NCBI GenBank assembly: GCA_964372215.1
Contig: CAYJQC010000003.1
Span: 124,001 to 188,000, forward strand
Source: DAIMFL01 sp964372215
GTDB lineage: Bacteria > Pseudomonadota > Alphaproteobacteria > Dongiales > Dongiaceae
Reading direction: 5' to 3'
Length of the DNA stretch: 64,000 nucleotides
In this document: piece after piece, positions 10,413 through 18,653 of the stretch
Layout of the letters: the number at the start of each line of letters is the position of its first letter
How positions within the stretch are numbered: the stretch's first letter is position 1
Notes under the pieces: generated by a model
Databases searched by the model: none
Seen by the model: only the letters and a program-made list of their open reading frames with translations
What the model was told of the DNA's origin: nothing
Position numbers and translations under genes: made by a program

Positions 10413-11390
10413 TCAGATGTCGCCCTGCTGCGCGGTCTGCTCGTCGCGCGGGTTGAGCAGGCTGTCGACCACGATGGCGACTAGCAGGATCGTCGATTTG
10501 ATCAGGTTCTGATAGATGTTGGAGATGTCGATGATCGTCATGGCATTCTGCATGATGCCGATCAGCAGCGCGCCGACAAGCACGTTTCGCATCCCGCCCT
10601 TGCCGCCGGACAGGCCGATGCCGCCGATCACCACCACCAGGATGACGTCGTAGAGCAGGGTCGAGTTGACCACCCGCACATTGATGCTGTGCAGGCTGGA
10701 CGCCGTCAGGATGCCGGCCGCGAAGGCGATCAGCGCCGCGATCACATAGCGCAGCACGATCATCGGCCGGACCGGAATCCCCATGTTCCGCGCCGCCATG
10801 AAATTGTCGCCCATCAGATAGACGTAGCGGCCCCATTTCGCGAAGCGCAGGAAGATATAGGCAAGCAGCAGGACGGCAGCGAAGAAGAACACCTCGACCG
10901 GCACGTCGAGGAAGCGAAAGGTCCCGAGCTGCTCGACCCAGTGGTCCGTCGGCACCGGGGTCGCGTCCTGGGCAATCAGCTGGGAGCGGGCGAACCCGTA
11001 CACGAAGGAGGCGCTGGCCAGGGTGGCGAAGATCGCCGGCACGTCGGCATAGGCGACCATGTATCCGTTGATCAGGCCGATCGCCACCACCCCGCCGATG
11101 GCCAGCGCCAATGCCGTCATGTCGGCGACGCCGCCGTTCAGCATCTGCAGGTACCAGGCGACCGACATCGCCATGATGGCGACCATGGACAGGTCGATGC
11201 CGCGGCCGATGATGATGATTCCCATGCCGACCGCGAGGATGCCGAGGACGCTGACGGCCCGGACGATCGAAACCAGGTTGTCGGCGGCGAAGAACCCCGG
11301 CAGCGCCACCGACGCGGCGGCGAACAGCAGCGCGGCGAGCGCGAGCACGATCCGCTCCTGGCTCAGGTCGCGAAGAAATGCGGATGGCAC
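10413..11390 (-). CDS. CUT2-type ABC transporter permease (RbsC-like)
   Basis: About 325 residues, strongly hydrophobic, with 8-10 predicted membrane helices. It shows the BPD_transp_2 landmarks VGMGIIIIGRGIDLSMVAIMAM and LVVVIGGIGLSGGKGGM. It is the first gene of the operon that runs down to 2116 and pairs with the fused permease to form the membrane channel. Start choice: the frame also has an upstream TTG at 11402 with no ribosome site. The GTG at 11390 has GGGG six bases ahead, so I prefer it, weakly. The promoter should lie in the 290-base divergent gap shared with the XRE-type gene. Confidence 0.88.
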   Translation of the reverse strand: MPSAFLRDLSQERIVLALAALLFAAASVALPGFFAADNLVSIVRAVSVLGILAVGMGIIIIGRGIDLSMVAIMAMSVAWYLQMLNGGVADMTALALAIGGVVAIGLINGYMVAYADVPAIFATLASASFVYGFARSQLIAQDATPVPTDHWVEQLGTFRFLDVPVEVFFFAAVLLLAYIFLRFAKWGRYVYLMGDNFMAARNMGIPVRPMIVLRYVIAALIAFAAGILTASSLHSINVRVVNSTLLYDVILVVVIGGIGLSGGKGGMRNVLVGALLIGIMQNAMTIIDISNIYQNLIKSTILLVAIVVDSLLNPRDEQTAQQGDI

Positions 11391-11680
11391 CGGGATCCCC
11401 AATGGTTTCGATTGGTGCGGTCGTGCCGCCGTGGCCGCGGCCGGTTATGAAATGCACATCCGAGGATTGGAGTGAACAGCTTTCCCGCCGATCGGTGGGT
11501 GGCGCGGGCCGGCCGCCGCCGCTCCGGCCGCGATTGGTCCGGGCGCGACACCAATCGGCGATCCCGCTGCCGCGCCGATGTGCTGATGTCTCACACATCC
11601 ATATTTACAACTCACACCAGCTAACGCATGCTGCGAATGGCATTATTAATGTTTCAAACGGCAAGAGAGATGGCCAGGCC

Positions 11681-12016
11681 ATGATTGTCGCCGCCCAGCT
11701 GCGTTCCGCCCGCGCCCTGCTCGGCATCGACCAGCGCCAGCTGGCCGAGCTGTCGGGCCTGTCGGTCCCCACCATCCAGCGCATGGAGGCGAGCGACGGG
11801 GTGGTCCGCGGCAATGTCGATTCGCTGATGAAGCTGGTGGCCGCGCTCGACATCGCCGGGATCGAGCTGATCGGCGAGGGCGCGGTCAGCCCGCCGGGCG
11901 GCCGCGGGGTGCGGCTCAAGGCGCAGCCGGTCGACGTGGTCACGCCGGGGGAGCGGGGCGGGGACAAGGGTCCGGTCGGCAGAAACCAGAACCAGCCGTC
12001 ACCGCGCGCCGCCTGA
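11681..12016 (+). CDS. Small XRE-family helix-turn-helix regulator
   Basis: A 111-residue DNA-binding protein. The HTH covers roughly residues 5-60, with LRSARALLGIDQRQLAELSG then LSVPTIQRMEASDG, followed by ALDIAGIELIGEGAV and GGRGVRL, a tail common in short alphaproteobacterial XRE regulators. The ATG at 11681 is preceded by a GAGAGA ribosome-site-like stretch. The longer open frame upstream (from 11378) is low-complexity antisense of the permease start. The gene ends 13 bases before hyfB, so it is probably co-transcribed with the Ehr genes and may autoregulate that operon. A CO2/bicarbonate, redox or other signal cannot be deduced. Confidence 0.83.
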   Translation: MIVAAQLRSARALLGIDQRQLAELSGLSVPTIQRMEASDGVVRGNVDSLMKLVAALDIAGIELIGEGAVSPPGGRGVRLKAQPVDVVTPGERGGDKGPVGRNQNQPSPRAA

Positions 12017-12029
12017 GAGCCAGTATCCG

Positions 12030-14042
12030 ATGTCGACCGACGTCCTGTTGTGGTGCATCGCCGGCCTGCTCGCCGCCGCCCTGGCCGGCATCGCCGCCGG
12101 CCGGGCGCCCATCGGCCGGAACCTGGTCTACGGAAGCTGTCTGGTCCTGTCGCTGATCGCCTGCGCCCAGGCGCTCGCCGTCCTGATCGGCAGCGCGGGA
12201 CCTGCGAGCGACGTCGTGATGCCGCTCGGCCTGCCCTGGCTCGGCGCGCATTTCCGCGTCGACCTGCTGACCGCGTTCTTCCTGGTCGTCGTCGATCTCG
12301 GCGCCGCCGCCGCCAGCCTGTACGGGCTCGGCTATGGCCGCCACGAGCCGGCGCCCCATCGCGTGCTGCCGTTCTATCCGGCCTTCCTGGCCGGGATGAA
12401 CCTGGTGCTGCTGGCCGACGACGCCTTCACCTTTCTGGTGTCCTGGGAGTTCATGTCGCTCGCCTCCTGGGCCCTGGTCATGGCGCATCACCGTGCGCCC
12501 GGGAACGCGCGCGCCGGCTACGTCTATCTGCTGATGGCGAGCTTCGGCACGCTGTCGCTGCTGCTCGCCTTCGGCCTGCTGGCCGGGCCGGAGGGCGGCT
12601 ACGGCTTCGCGGCGATCCGCGCCGCTGCGCCGCCGGCGCTCGTCGCCGCGCTGGTGCTGGCGCTGGCGCTGCTCGGCGCCGGCTCGAAATCCGGCCTGGT
12701 GCCGCTCCATGTCTGGCTGCCGCTCGCCCATCCGGCGGCGCCCAGCCACGTCTCCGCGCTGATGAGCGGGGTGATGACCAAGGTCGCCATCTACGGCTTC
12801 GTCCGCATCGTCTTCGACCTGCTCGGCCCGCCCGACTGGTGGTGGGGCGCCGCGCCCATGGCGCTGGGGGCAGTGTCCGCCGTGCTCGGCCTGCTCTACG
12901 CCCTGTGGCAGACCGACCTGAAGCGCATGCTCGCCTACAGCACGGTGGAGAACGTCGGCGTCGTCTATGTCGGCCTCGGCCTGGCGCTCGCCTTCGAGGC
13001 GAACGGCATGGGCTGGGCGGCCGGGCTGGCCATGACCGCCGCGCTGCTCCACGCCCTCAATCATGCGCTGTTCAAGAGCCTGCTGTTCTTCGGCGCCGGC
13101 GCCGTGCTGGGCGCCACCGGCGAGCGCAGCATGGAACGGCTGGGTGGCCTGATCCACCGCATGAAGGTGACCAGCGTCGTCGTGCTGGTCGGCTGCGCCG
13201 CCATCTCGGCCCTGCCGCCGTTGAACGGCTTCGTGTCGGAATGGCTGATTTTTCAGGCGATTCTGCAGAGCCCGGCATTGCCGCAATGGGGCCTCAAGAT
13301 CATGGTGCCGGCGGTCGGTGCGCTGCTGGCGCTCGCCGCGGCGCTCGCCGCCGCCACCTTCGTGCGCGCCTACGGCATCACCTTTCTCGGCCGGCCGCGC
13401 AGCGCCGCCGCCGCCGAGGCGCACGAGGTCGACCGCTTCTCGCTCGCCGCCATGATCATCCTCGCCGCGCTGTGCCTTGCCATCGGCGTGCTGCCCGGCG
13501 CGGTCATCGACGGGCTGGCGCCGCTGATGCAGGCGCTGATCGGCGACCGCATGCCGCCGCAGAGCGCGGTGCCCTGGCTGTCGATCGTGCCGATCGCCGA
13601 GAGCCGCAGCTCCTATAACGGGTTGCTGGTCTTCGTGTTCGTCCTGATTTCGGCCTCGCTCGCCGCGCTGGCGATCCATCGGCTGGCGTCGCGCGCCCTG
13701 CGCCGCGGCCCGGCCTGGGACTGCGGCTTCCCCGATCCGAGCCCGGCGACCCAGTACAGCGGCGCCAGTTTCGCCCAGCCGATCCGGCGTGTCTTCGGCA
13801 GCCTGCTGTTCGGCGCGCGCGAGCGGGTCGACATGCCCGTGCCCGGCGACCTCCGGCCGGCGCGGCTGGCGGTCGAGCTGCGCGATCTGGTCTGGGATGG
13901 CCTGTACGCGCCGCTCGCCGGCGCGATCGGCTTTCTGGCGGAGCGCCTCAACTATCTGCAGTTCCTGACCATCAGGCGCTATCTCAGCTTGGTGTTCCTG
14001 GCCCTGGTCGGCCTGCTCCTGGTGCTCGCGCTATGGTCCTGA
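12030..14042 (+). CDS. hyfB: HyfB-like proton-translocating membrane subunit (NuoL/Mrp antiporter family) of an Ehr complex
   Basis: A 670-residue membrane protein with about 15 hydrophobic segments, homologous to HyfB/HycC and the NuoL/N/M antiporter-like subunits. Key proton-path residues are kept: glutamate E140 in LVSWEFMSLASWALV, lysine K220 in GAGSKSGLVPLHVWLP, and DLKRMLAYSTVENVG followed by HALNHALFKSLLFFGAG. Such subunits move protons (or Na+) when electrons pass through the peripheral arm. It opens the hyf-like gene run and overlaps hyfC by 10 bases. The conserved charged residues suggest a working ion pump even though the catalytic large subunit has lost its nickel site. Confidence 0.93.
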   Translation: MSTDVLLWCIAGLLAAALAGIAAGRAPIGRNLVYGSCLVLSLIACAQALAVLIGSAGPASDVVMPLGLPWLGAHFRVDLLTAFFLVVVDLGAAAASLYGLGYGRHEPAPHRVLPFYPAFLAGMNLVLLADDAFTFLVSWEFMSLASWALVMAHHRAPGNARAGYVYLLMASFGTLSLLLAFGLLAGPEGGYGFAAIRAAAPPALVAALVLALALLGAGSKSGLVPLHVWLPLAHPAAPSHVSALMSGVMTKVAIYGFVRIVFDLLGPPDWWWGAAPMALGAVSAVLGLLYALWQTDLKRMLAYSTVENVGVVYVGLGLALAFEANGMGWAAGLAMTAALLHALNHALFKSLLFFGAGAVLGATGERSMERLGGLIHRMKVTSVVVLVGCAAISALPPLNGFVSEWLIFQAILQSPALPQWGLKIMVPAVGALLALAAALAAATFVRAYGITFLGRPRSAAAAEAHEVDRFSLAAMIILAALCLAIGVLPGAVIDGLAPLMQALIGDRMPPQSAVPWLSIVPIAESRSSYNGLLVFVFVLISASLAALAIHRLASRALRRGPAWDCGFPDPSPATQYSGASFAQPIRRVFGSLLFGARERVDMPVPGDLRPARLAVELRDLVWDGLYAPLAGAIGFLAERLNYLQFLTIRRYLSLVFLALVGLLLVLALWS

Positions 14043-14989
14043 TCCTCGATCTCGCGATGCAGGGCGGGCAGATGGCGCTGGTGCTGGCGCTCGCGCCGCT
14101 GTTCACCGGCGTCGTGCGCACGGTGAAGGCGCGCCTGCTGCGCCGCCGCGGTCCTCCGCTGCTGCAGCCCTATCGCGATCTGCTGCGCCTGCTGCGCAAG
14201 GAGGTGGTGCTGGCCGAGAACGCCTCCTGGCTGTTCCGCGTCGCGCCCTACGTGATCTTCGCCGTGACCTGGGTCGCCGCGGCGCTGGTGCCGACTTTCG
14301 CCACCGGCCTGCTGTTCAGCTGGACCGCCGACCTGATCGCCATCATCGCGCTGCTGGCCGGCGCCCGCTTCTTCCTGGCGCTCGCCGGCATGGATGTCGG
14401 AACCGGTTTCGGCGGAATCGGCGCCAGCCGCGAGCTGATGATCGCCTCGCTGGCCGAACCGGCGATGATCATGGTCGTGTTCACCCTGGCACTGATCGCC
14501 GGATCGACGCAGCTCTCGACGATCGCCGGGTTCATGGCCTCCTCCGCGGTCGGCCTGCGGGTCTCGCTCGGCCTCGCGCTGTTCGCGCTCATCATGGTGG
14601 CGATCGCCGAGAACGCCCGCGTGCCGGTCGACAACCCGGCTACCCATCTCGAGCTCACCATGGTGCACGAGGCCATGGTGCTGGAATACTCCGGGCGCCA
14701 TCTCGCGGTGATCGAGCTGGCGGCGTCCCTGAAGCTCGTGCTCTACGTGTCGCTGATCGCCTGCATCTTCGCGCCGTGGGGCTTGGCGGTGTCGGGCGCC
14801 GGCCCGCTCGCCTATGCCGTGGGCGCGGCGATCTATCTCGGGAAGCTGGCGCTCGCCGCCGTCTGCCTCGCGCTGTTCGAGACCGCGATCGCCAAGATGC
14901 GGGTGTTCCGCGTGCCAGAATTCCTCGGCGCGGCGCTGATGCTCGGGCTGCTCGGCGCCCTGCTGCTGTTCGTGTCGCGGAGCATCTAG
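14033..14989 (+). CDS. hyfC: HyfC/HycD-like membrane anchor (NuoH family) of an Ehr complex
   Basis: A 318-residue membrane protein of the NuoH/HycD family, which anchors the peripheral arm and forms the equivalent of the quinone-chamber wall in complex I. It shows RRGPPLLQPYRDLLRLLRKE near residue 36, the family hallmark after the first helix. It also shows PVDNPATHLELTMVHEAM followed by LEYSG, equivalent to the NuoH acidic loop and TEYSG motif. It overlaps the end of hyfB by 10 bases and is followed directly, without a gap, by hyfE. The acidic loop residues are present, so coupling to the membrane pump is plausible. Confidence 0.92.
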   Translation: MVLILDLAMQGGQMALVLALAPLFTGVVRTVKARLLRRRGPPLLQPYRDLLRLLRKEVVLAENASWLFRVAPYVIFAVTWVAAALVPTFATGLLFSWTADLIAIIALLAGARFFLALAGMDVGTGFGGIGASRELMIASLAEPAMIMVVFTLALIAGSTQLSTIAGFMASSAVGLRVSLGLALFALIMVAIAENARVPVDNPATHLELTMVHEAMVLEYSGRHLAVIELAASLKLVLYVSLIACIFAPWGLAVSGAGPLAYAVGAAIYLGKLALAAVCLALFETAIAKMRVFRVPEFLGAALMLGLLGALLLFVSRSI

Positions 14990-15652
14990 ATGCACGACCT
15001 GGCCTTCGACATCGCGCATCTGCTGGCCGGCGGCCTGGTGCTGGCGAGCTTCATGCTGCTCTACCAGCACCGGCTCTACGCGCTGCTGAACATCTTCGCG
15101 TTCCATGCCCTGGTGCTGGCAATGTCGGTGGCCTGGCAGGCCCATGTCCAGCACGCGCCTCATCTCTACGTGACCGCCGGGATCGCGCTGCTGTTCAAGG
15201 CCATCGTGATCCCGGTCGCGCTGCACCGGATCATCGCCCGGCTCGGCATCCAGCGCGAGATCGAGACCGTGGTCGGCGTCGGCCCGACCATGCTCGCCGG
15301 GATGGTGCTGGTGGCGTTGTCCATGGTGGTGATGCTGCGGGTCACCGCCGAGGCCGATCCGCTGGCGCGCGAGGACCTGGCCTTCGCGCTCTCGGTGGTG
15401 CTGCTCGGCCTCCTGTTGATGGTGACGCGGCGCAATGCGGTGAGCCAGGTGGTCGGCTTCATGTCGCTGGAGAACGGCCTGGTGCTGGCGGCGACCGGCG
15501 CCAAGGGCATGCCGCTGGTGGTCGAGATCAGCGTCGCCTTCTCGATCCTGATCGCCTTCATCGTCATCGGCATCTTCCTGTTCCGCATCCGCGAGCGCTT
15601 CGACACCGTCGATGTCCAGGCGCTCGACCGCTTCCGCGGCGAGCGGCAATGA
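14990..15652 (+). CDS. hyfE: HyfE-like membrane subunit (NuoK-related) of an Ehr complex
   Basis: A 220-residue polytopic membrane protein with about six hydrophobic segments, matching hydrogenase-4 component E. Its C-terminal half is NuoK-like, with RNAVSQVVGFMSLENGLVLA carrying the conserved membrane glutamate, and ISVAFSILIAFIVIGIFLFR. It begins on the base after the hyfC stop, and its own stop overlaps the hyfF start (ATGA). HyfE is found in Hyf-type and Ehr complexes but not in the smaller Hyc complex, which places this system on the hydrogenase-4 side of the family. Confidence 0.9.
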   Translation: MHDLAFDIAHLLAGGLVLASFMLLYQHRLYALLNIFAFHALVLAMSVAWQAHVQHAPHLYVTAGIALLFKAIVIPVALHRIIARLGIQREIETVVGVGPTMLAGMVLVALSMVVMLRVTAEADPLAREDLAFALSVVLLGLLLMVTRRNAVSQVVGFMSLENGLVLAATGAKGMPLVVEISVAFSILIAFIVIGIFLFRIRERFDTVDVQALDRFRGERQ

Positions 15653-17100
15653 GCGCGCCCGGCCTCGACTCCGTGGCTGTGATCCTGGCGGTACCGCTTG
15701 GTGCCGCGGCGCTGCTCGCCCTGCTGCCGGGCTACCGGCTGAGCGCCCGGCTCAACGTGCTGGCGTGCTTCGTGACCTTCCTCGCCGCGCTGTCGCTACT
15801 GGTCGTCGAGCGCCCGGCGCCGGGCGGCTACCTGCTGGTCGACGACCTCAACATCGTGTTCGTCGTGCTCAACACCTTCGTCGGGTTCACCACCAGCGCG
15901 TTCAGCGCCAGCTACATCGGCCACGAGCTGGCGATCGGCCGGCTGACGCCGACTTACTTGCGCTTCTACCACGCCATGTACCAGGTGCTGATCTTCGCCA
16001 TGAACCTGGCGCTGGTCGCCAACAACATCGGGCTGATGTGGGTGGCGGTCGAGCTCGCCACCCTGACCACCGTGCTGATGGTCGGCATCTACCGCACCCA
16101 CGAGGCGCTGGAGGCGGCCTGGAAATACTTCATCCTCGGCAGCGTCGGCATCGCGCTGGCGCTGTTCGGCACCATCCTGGTGTACATGGCGGCGCTGCCG
16201 GTGATCGGCGAAGGCAACGACGCCATGACCTGGACCATCCTGATCGCCCGGGTCGCCGAGTTCGACCCGGCGCTGTTGAACGTCGCCTTCGTGTTCCTGC
16301 TGCTGGGTTACGGCACCAAGGTCGGCCTGGCGCCGCTGCACGCCTGGCTGCCCGACGCCCACGCGGAAGGCCCGACGCCGATCTCGGCGGTGCTCTCCGG
16401 CCTGCTGTTGAACGTCGCGCTCTATGCGGTGCTGCGGTTCAAGATGCTGCTGGCCGCCAACCCGGGCGCGATCGCGCCGGGCCCGCTGATGGTGACCATG
16501 GGACTCACCTCGCTGATCTTTGCCGCCTTCATGCTGTACCGCCGGCGCGACATCAAGCGGCTGTTCGCCTATTCCTCGATCGAGCACATGGGCATCATCG
16601 CCTTCGCCTTCGGCATGGGCGGCCCGCTCGCCAACTTCGCCGGGCTGCTGCACATGACCATGCACAGCCTGACCAAATCGGCGATCTTCTTCGCCGTCGG
16701 CCATGTCGCCCAGGTCAAGGGCACCCAGAAGATCGCCGAGGTGCGCGGCCTCACCGAATCCCATCCCTGGCTCGGCTGGGGCCTGGTCGTGGGCGTCGTC
16801 GCGATCGCCGGACTGCCGCCGCTCGGCATCTTCATGAGCGAGTTCCTGGTGGTGACCTCGACCTTCGCCCGCGCGCCGCTGCTGGCCGTCCTGCTGGTGT
16901 TCGGCCTGCTGGTCGGCTTCGGCGCGCTGATGCTGCGGATGAGCGGGCTGGCGTTCGGCGAACCGAGCGGCAGCACCGCGCCGGTCGAGGCTTCCGCGCT
17001 GCCGATGTTCGCCCATCTCGCGCTGGTGCTCGCCGCCGGCCTCTATCTGCCGGCGCCGCTGGTCGCCTGGTTCCAGCACGTGGCGCGGCTGCTGGGCTGA
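15649..17100 (+). CDS. hyfF: HyfF-like proton-translocating membrane subunit (NuoN/M family) of an Ehr complex
   Basis: A 483-residue antiporter-like membrane protein, the second ion-pumping module of the complex. Conserved residues include E135 in WVAVELATLTTVLMV, K224 in LGYGTKVGLAPLHAWLPDAH, DIKRLFAYSSIEHMGI and HMTMHSLTKSAIFFAVGHV. The ATG at 15649 overlaps the hyfE TGA by four bases. The longer reading frame from 14776 is only a shadow of hyfC/hyfE. Two antiporter-like subunits (HyfB and HyfF) plus HyfE give a membrane arm larger than that of formate hydrogenlyase-1 and closer to complex I. Confidence 0.93.
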   Translation: MSAPGLDSVAVILAVPLGAAALLALLPGYRLSARLNVLACFVTFLAALSLLVVERPAPGGYLLVDDLNIVFVVLNTFVGFTTSAFSASYIGHELAIGRLTPTYLRFYHAMYQVLIFAMNLALVANNIGLMWVAVELATLTTVLMVGIYRTHEALEAAWKYFILGSVGIALALFGTILVYMAALPVIGEGNDAMTWTILIARVAEFDPALLNVAFVFLLLGYGTKVGLAPLHAWLPDAHAEGPTPISAVLSGLLLNVALYAVLRFKMLLAANPGAIAPGPLMVTMGLTSLIFAAFMLYRRRDIKRLFAYSSIEHMGIIAFAFGMGGPLANFAGLLHMTMHSLTKSAIFFAVGHVAQVKGTQKIAEVRGLTESHPWLGWGLVVGVVAIAGLPPLGIFMSEFLVVTSTFARAPLLAVLLVFGLLVGFGALMLRMSGLAFGEPSGSTAPVEASALPMFAHLALVLAAGLYLPAPLVAWFQHVARLLG

Positions 17101-17110
17101 GGAGGGATCG

Positions 17111-18640
17111 ATGCCCGCGCTGCACGACGTGATCCTGGCCGGAAGTCCGGTGCCCGCGCACCGGCCCTGGCCGCGCGGTCTGCTCGCGCCCGAGGTCTGG
17201 GACGTGGTCGCCGGCCGGATCGTCCAGGGCCACTGGACGCTGCTCGGCCTGTGGGGCGAGCCCGAAGCCGCGCATATGGCGATCCTCGACGAGAGCCGGG
17301 CCGAGATCGGCGTGGTCAGCGTGGCCTGCCCGAACCGCCACTTCTCCTCGGTGGCGCGGCGCCACCCGCCGGCGATCCGGCTCGAGCGCGCCGTGCGCGA
17401 CCTGACCGGGCTGGAGCCGGTCGGCTGCCCCGACCCGCGGCCCTGGCTCGACCACGGGCGCTGGGACGTCAGCCATCCGCTCGGCGATGCCCGGCCGCGC
17501 TCATCCGCGCCGTCGCCCTATGAATTCCTTGCGGCCGAGGGCGAGGGGCTGCATCAGATTCCGGTCGGGCCGGTCCACGCGGGGATCATCGAGCCCGGAC
17601 ATTTCCGCTTCACCGCCAGCGGCGAAACCGTGGTGCGGCTGGAACCGCGCCTGGGCTACGCCCACAAGGGCATCGTCGGGCTGATGCAGGGCGCGCCGCT
17701 GGCGCGCGCCGCCGAGCTCGCCGGCCGGGCCTCGGGCGACAGCACGGTCGCCTATGCCATCGGCTTCGCCCGCGCCGCCGAGGCCGCGCTCGAGGTCGAG
17801 GCGCCGCAGCGGGCCCTGTGGCTGCGCGCGCTGATGGCCGAGCTCGAGCGCCTGGCCAATCATTTCGGCGATATCGGCGCGATCTGCAACGACGCCTCGT
17901 TCGCGCTGATGCACGCTCATTGCGCGGTGCTGCGCGAGCGGGTGCTGCGGGCCGCCGATTCCTGTTTCGGCCACCGCCTGATGCGCGACCGGGTGGCGCC
18001 CGGCGGCGTCGCGGTCGATCTCGATGGCGCCGGCGTCACCGTGCTGCGCGAGCTTGTCGGCGCGTCGCGGCGCAAGTTTCCCGCCCTGGTCGAGCTCTAC
18101 GACAACACCGCCTCGCTGCAGGACCGCACCGTGGGCGCCGGGCATCTGAAGCCAGAGCTCGCCCGCCAATACGGCGCCGGCGGCTATGTCGGCCGGGCCT
18201 CGGGCCGCGACTTCGATGCCCGCCGCCTGCCCGGCAATGCGCCCTATGACCTCCTCGACTTCCAGGTGCCGGTGCGCCAGGACGGCGACGTCGACGCCCG
18301 GGTCTGGATCCGCATCCTCGAGGTCGAGCAGAGCCTGTCGCTGGTCGAGCAGATCCTGGACCGTCTGCCCGGCGGTCCGGTCCGCGCCGAGCTTCCGCCG
18401 CCGGCCGGCCCGTGCGAGGGCATGGCGCTGGTCGAGGGCTTCCGCGGCGACATTCTGGTCTGGCTGCGGCTGGCGCCGAACGAACAGGGGAATGACGGCG
18501 TGGTGGCGAGCTGCTGCCTGCGCGATCCGTCCTGGTTCCAGTGGCCGCTGCTGGAGGCCGCCATCGAGGGCAACATCGTCGCCGACTTTCCGCTATGCAA
18601 CAAGTCGTTCAACTGCTCGTATTCCGGTCACGATCTCTGA
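17111..18640 (+). CDS. hyfG: HyfG/HycE-like large subunit without nickel-binding cysteines (Ehr complex)
   Basis: A 509-residue NuoC-NuoD-type fusion. The N-terminal 130 residues correspond to the NuoC-like domain. The rest is the large-subunit domain, with GPVHAGIIEPGHFRF, RLGYAHKGIVGLM, ELERLANHFGDIGAICND and PALVELYDN. In true group 4 [NiFe] hydrogenases the first nickel motif reads RxCGxC. Here residues 206-211 read RASGDS, so both cysteines are serine. The C-terminal DPCxxC motif is also absent. The end reads PLCNKSFNCSYSGHDL, with C496 and C502 five residues apart, and there is no maturation tail to cleave. The protein therefore should not hold a NiFe centre and fits the energy-converting hydrogenase-related (Ehr) group of unknown electron acceptor. 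The start has a GGAGGG ribosome site 10 bases after hyfF. Confidence 0.92.
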   Translation: MPALHDVILAGSPVPAHRPWPRGLLAPEVWDVVAGRIVQGHWTLLGLWGEPEAAHMAILDESRAEIGVVSVACPNRHFSSVARRHPPAIRLERAVRDLTGLEPVGCPDPRPWLDHGRWDVSHPLGDARPRSSAPSPYEFLAAEGEGLHQIPVGPVHAGIIEPGHFRFTASGETVVRLEPRLGYAHKGIVGLMQGAPLARAAELAGRASGDSTVAYAIGFARAAEAALEVEAPQRALWLRALMAELERLANHFGDIGAICNDASFALMHAHCAVLRERVLRAADSCFGHRLMRDRVAPGGVAVDLDGAGVTVLRELVGASRRKFPALVELYDNTASLQDRTVGAGHLKPELARQYGAGGYVGRASGRDFDARRLPGNAPYDLLDFQVPVRQDGDVDARVWIRILEVEQSLSLVEQILDRLPGGPVRAELPPPAGPCEGMALVEGFRGDILVWLRLAPNEQGNDGVVASCCLRDPSWFQWPLLEAAIEGNIVADFPLCNKSFNCSYSGHDL

Positions 18641-18653
18641 GGGAGCCGACGCC

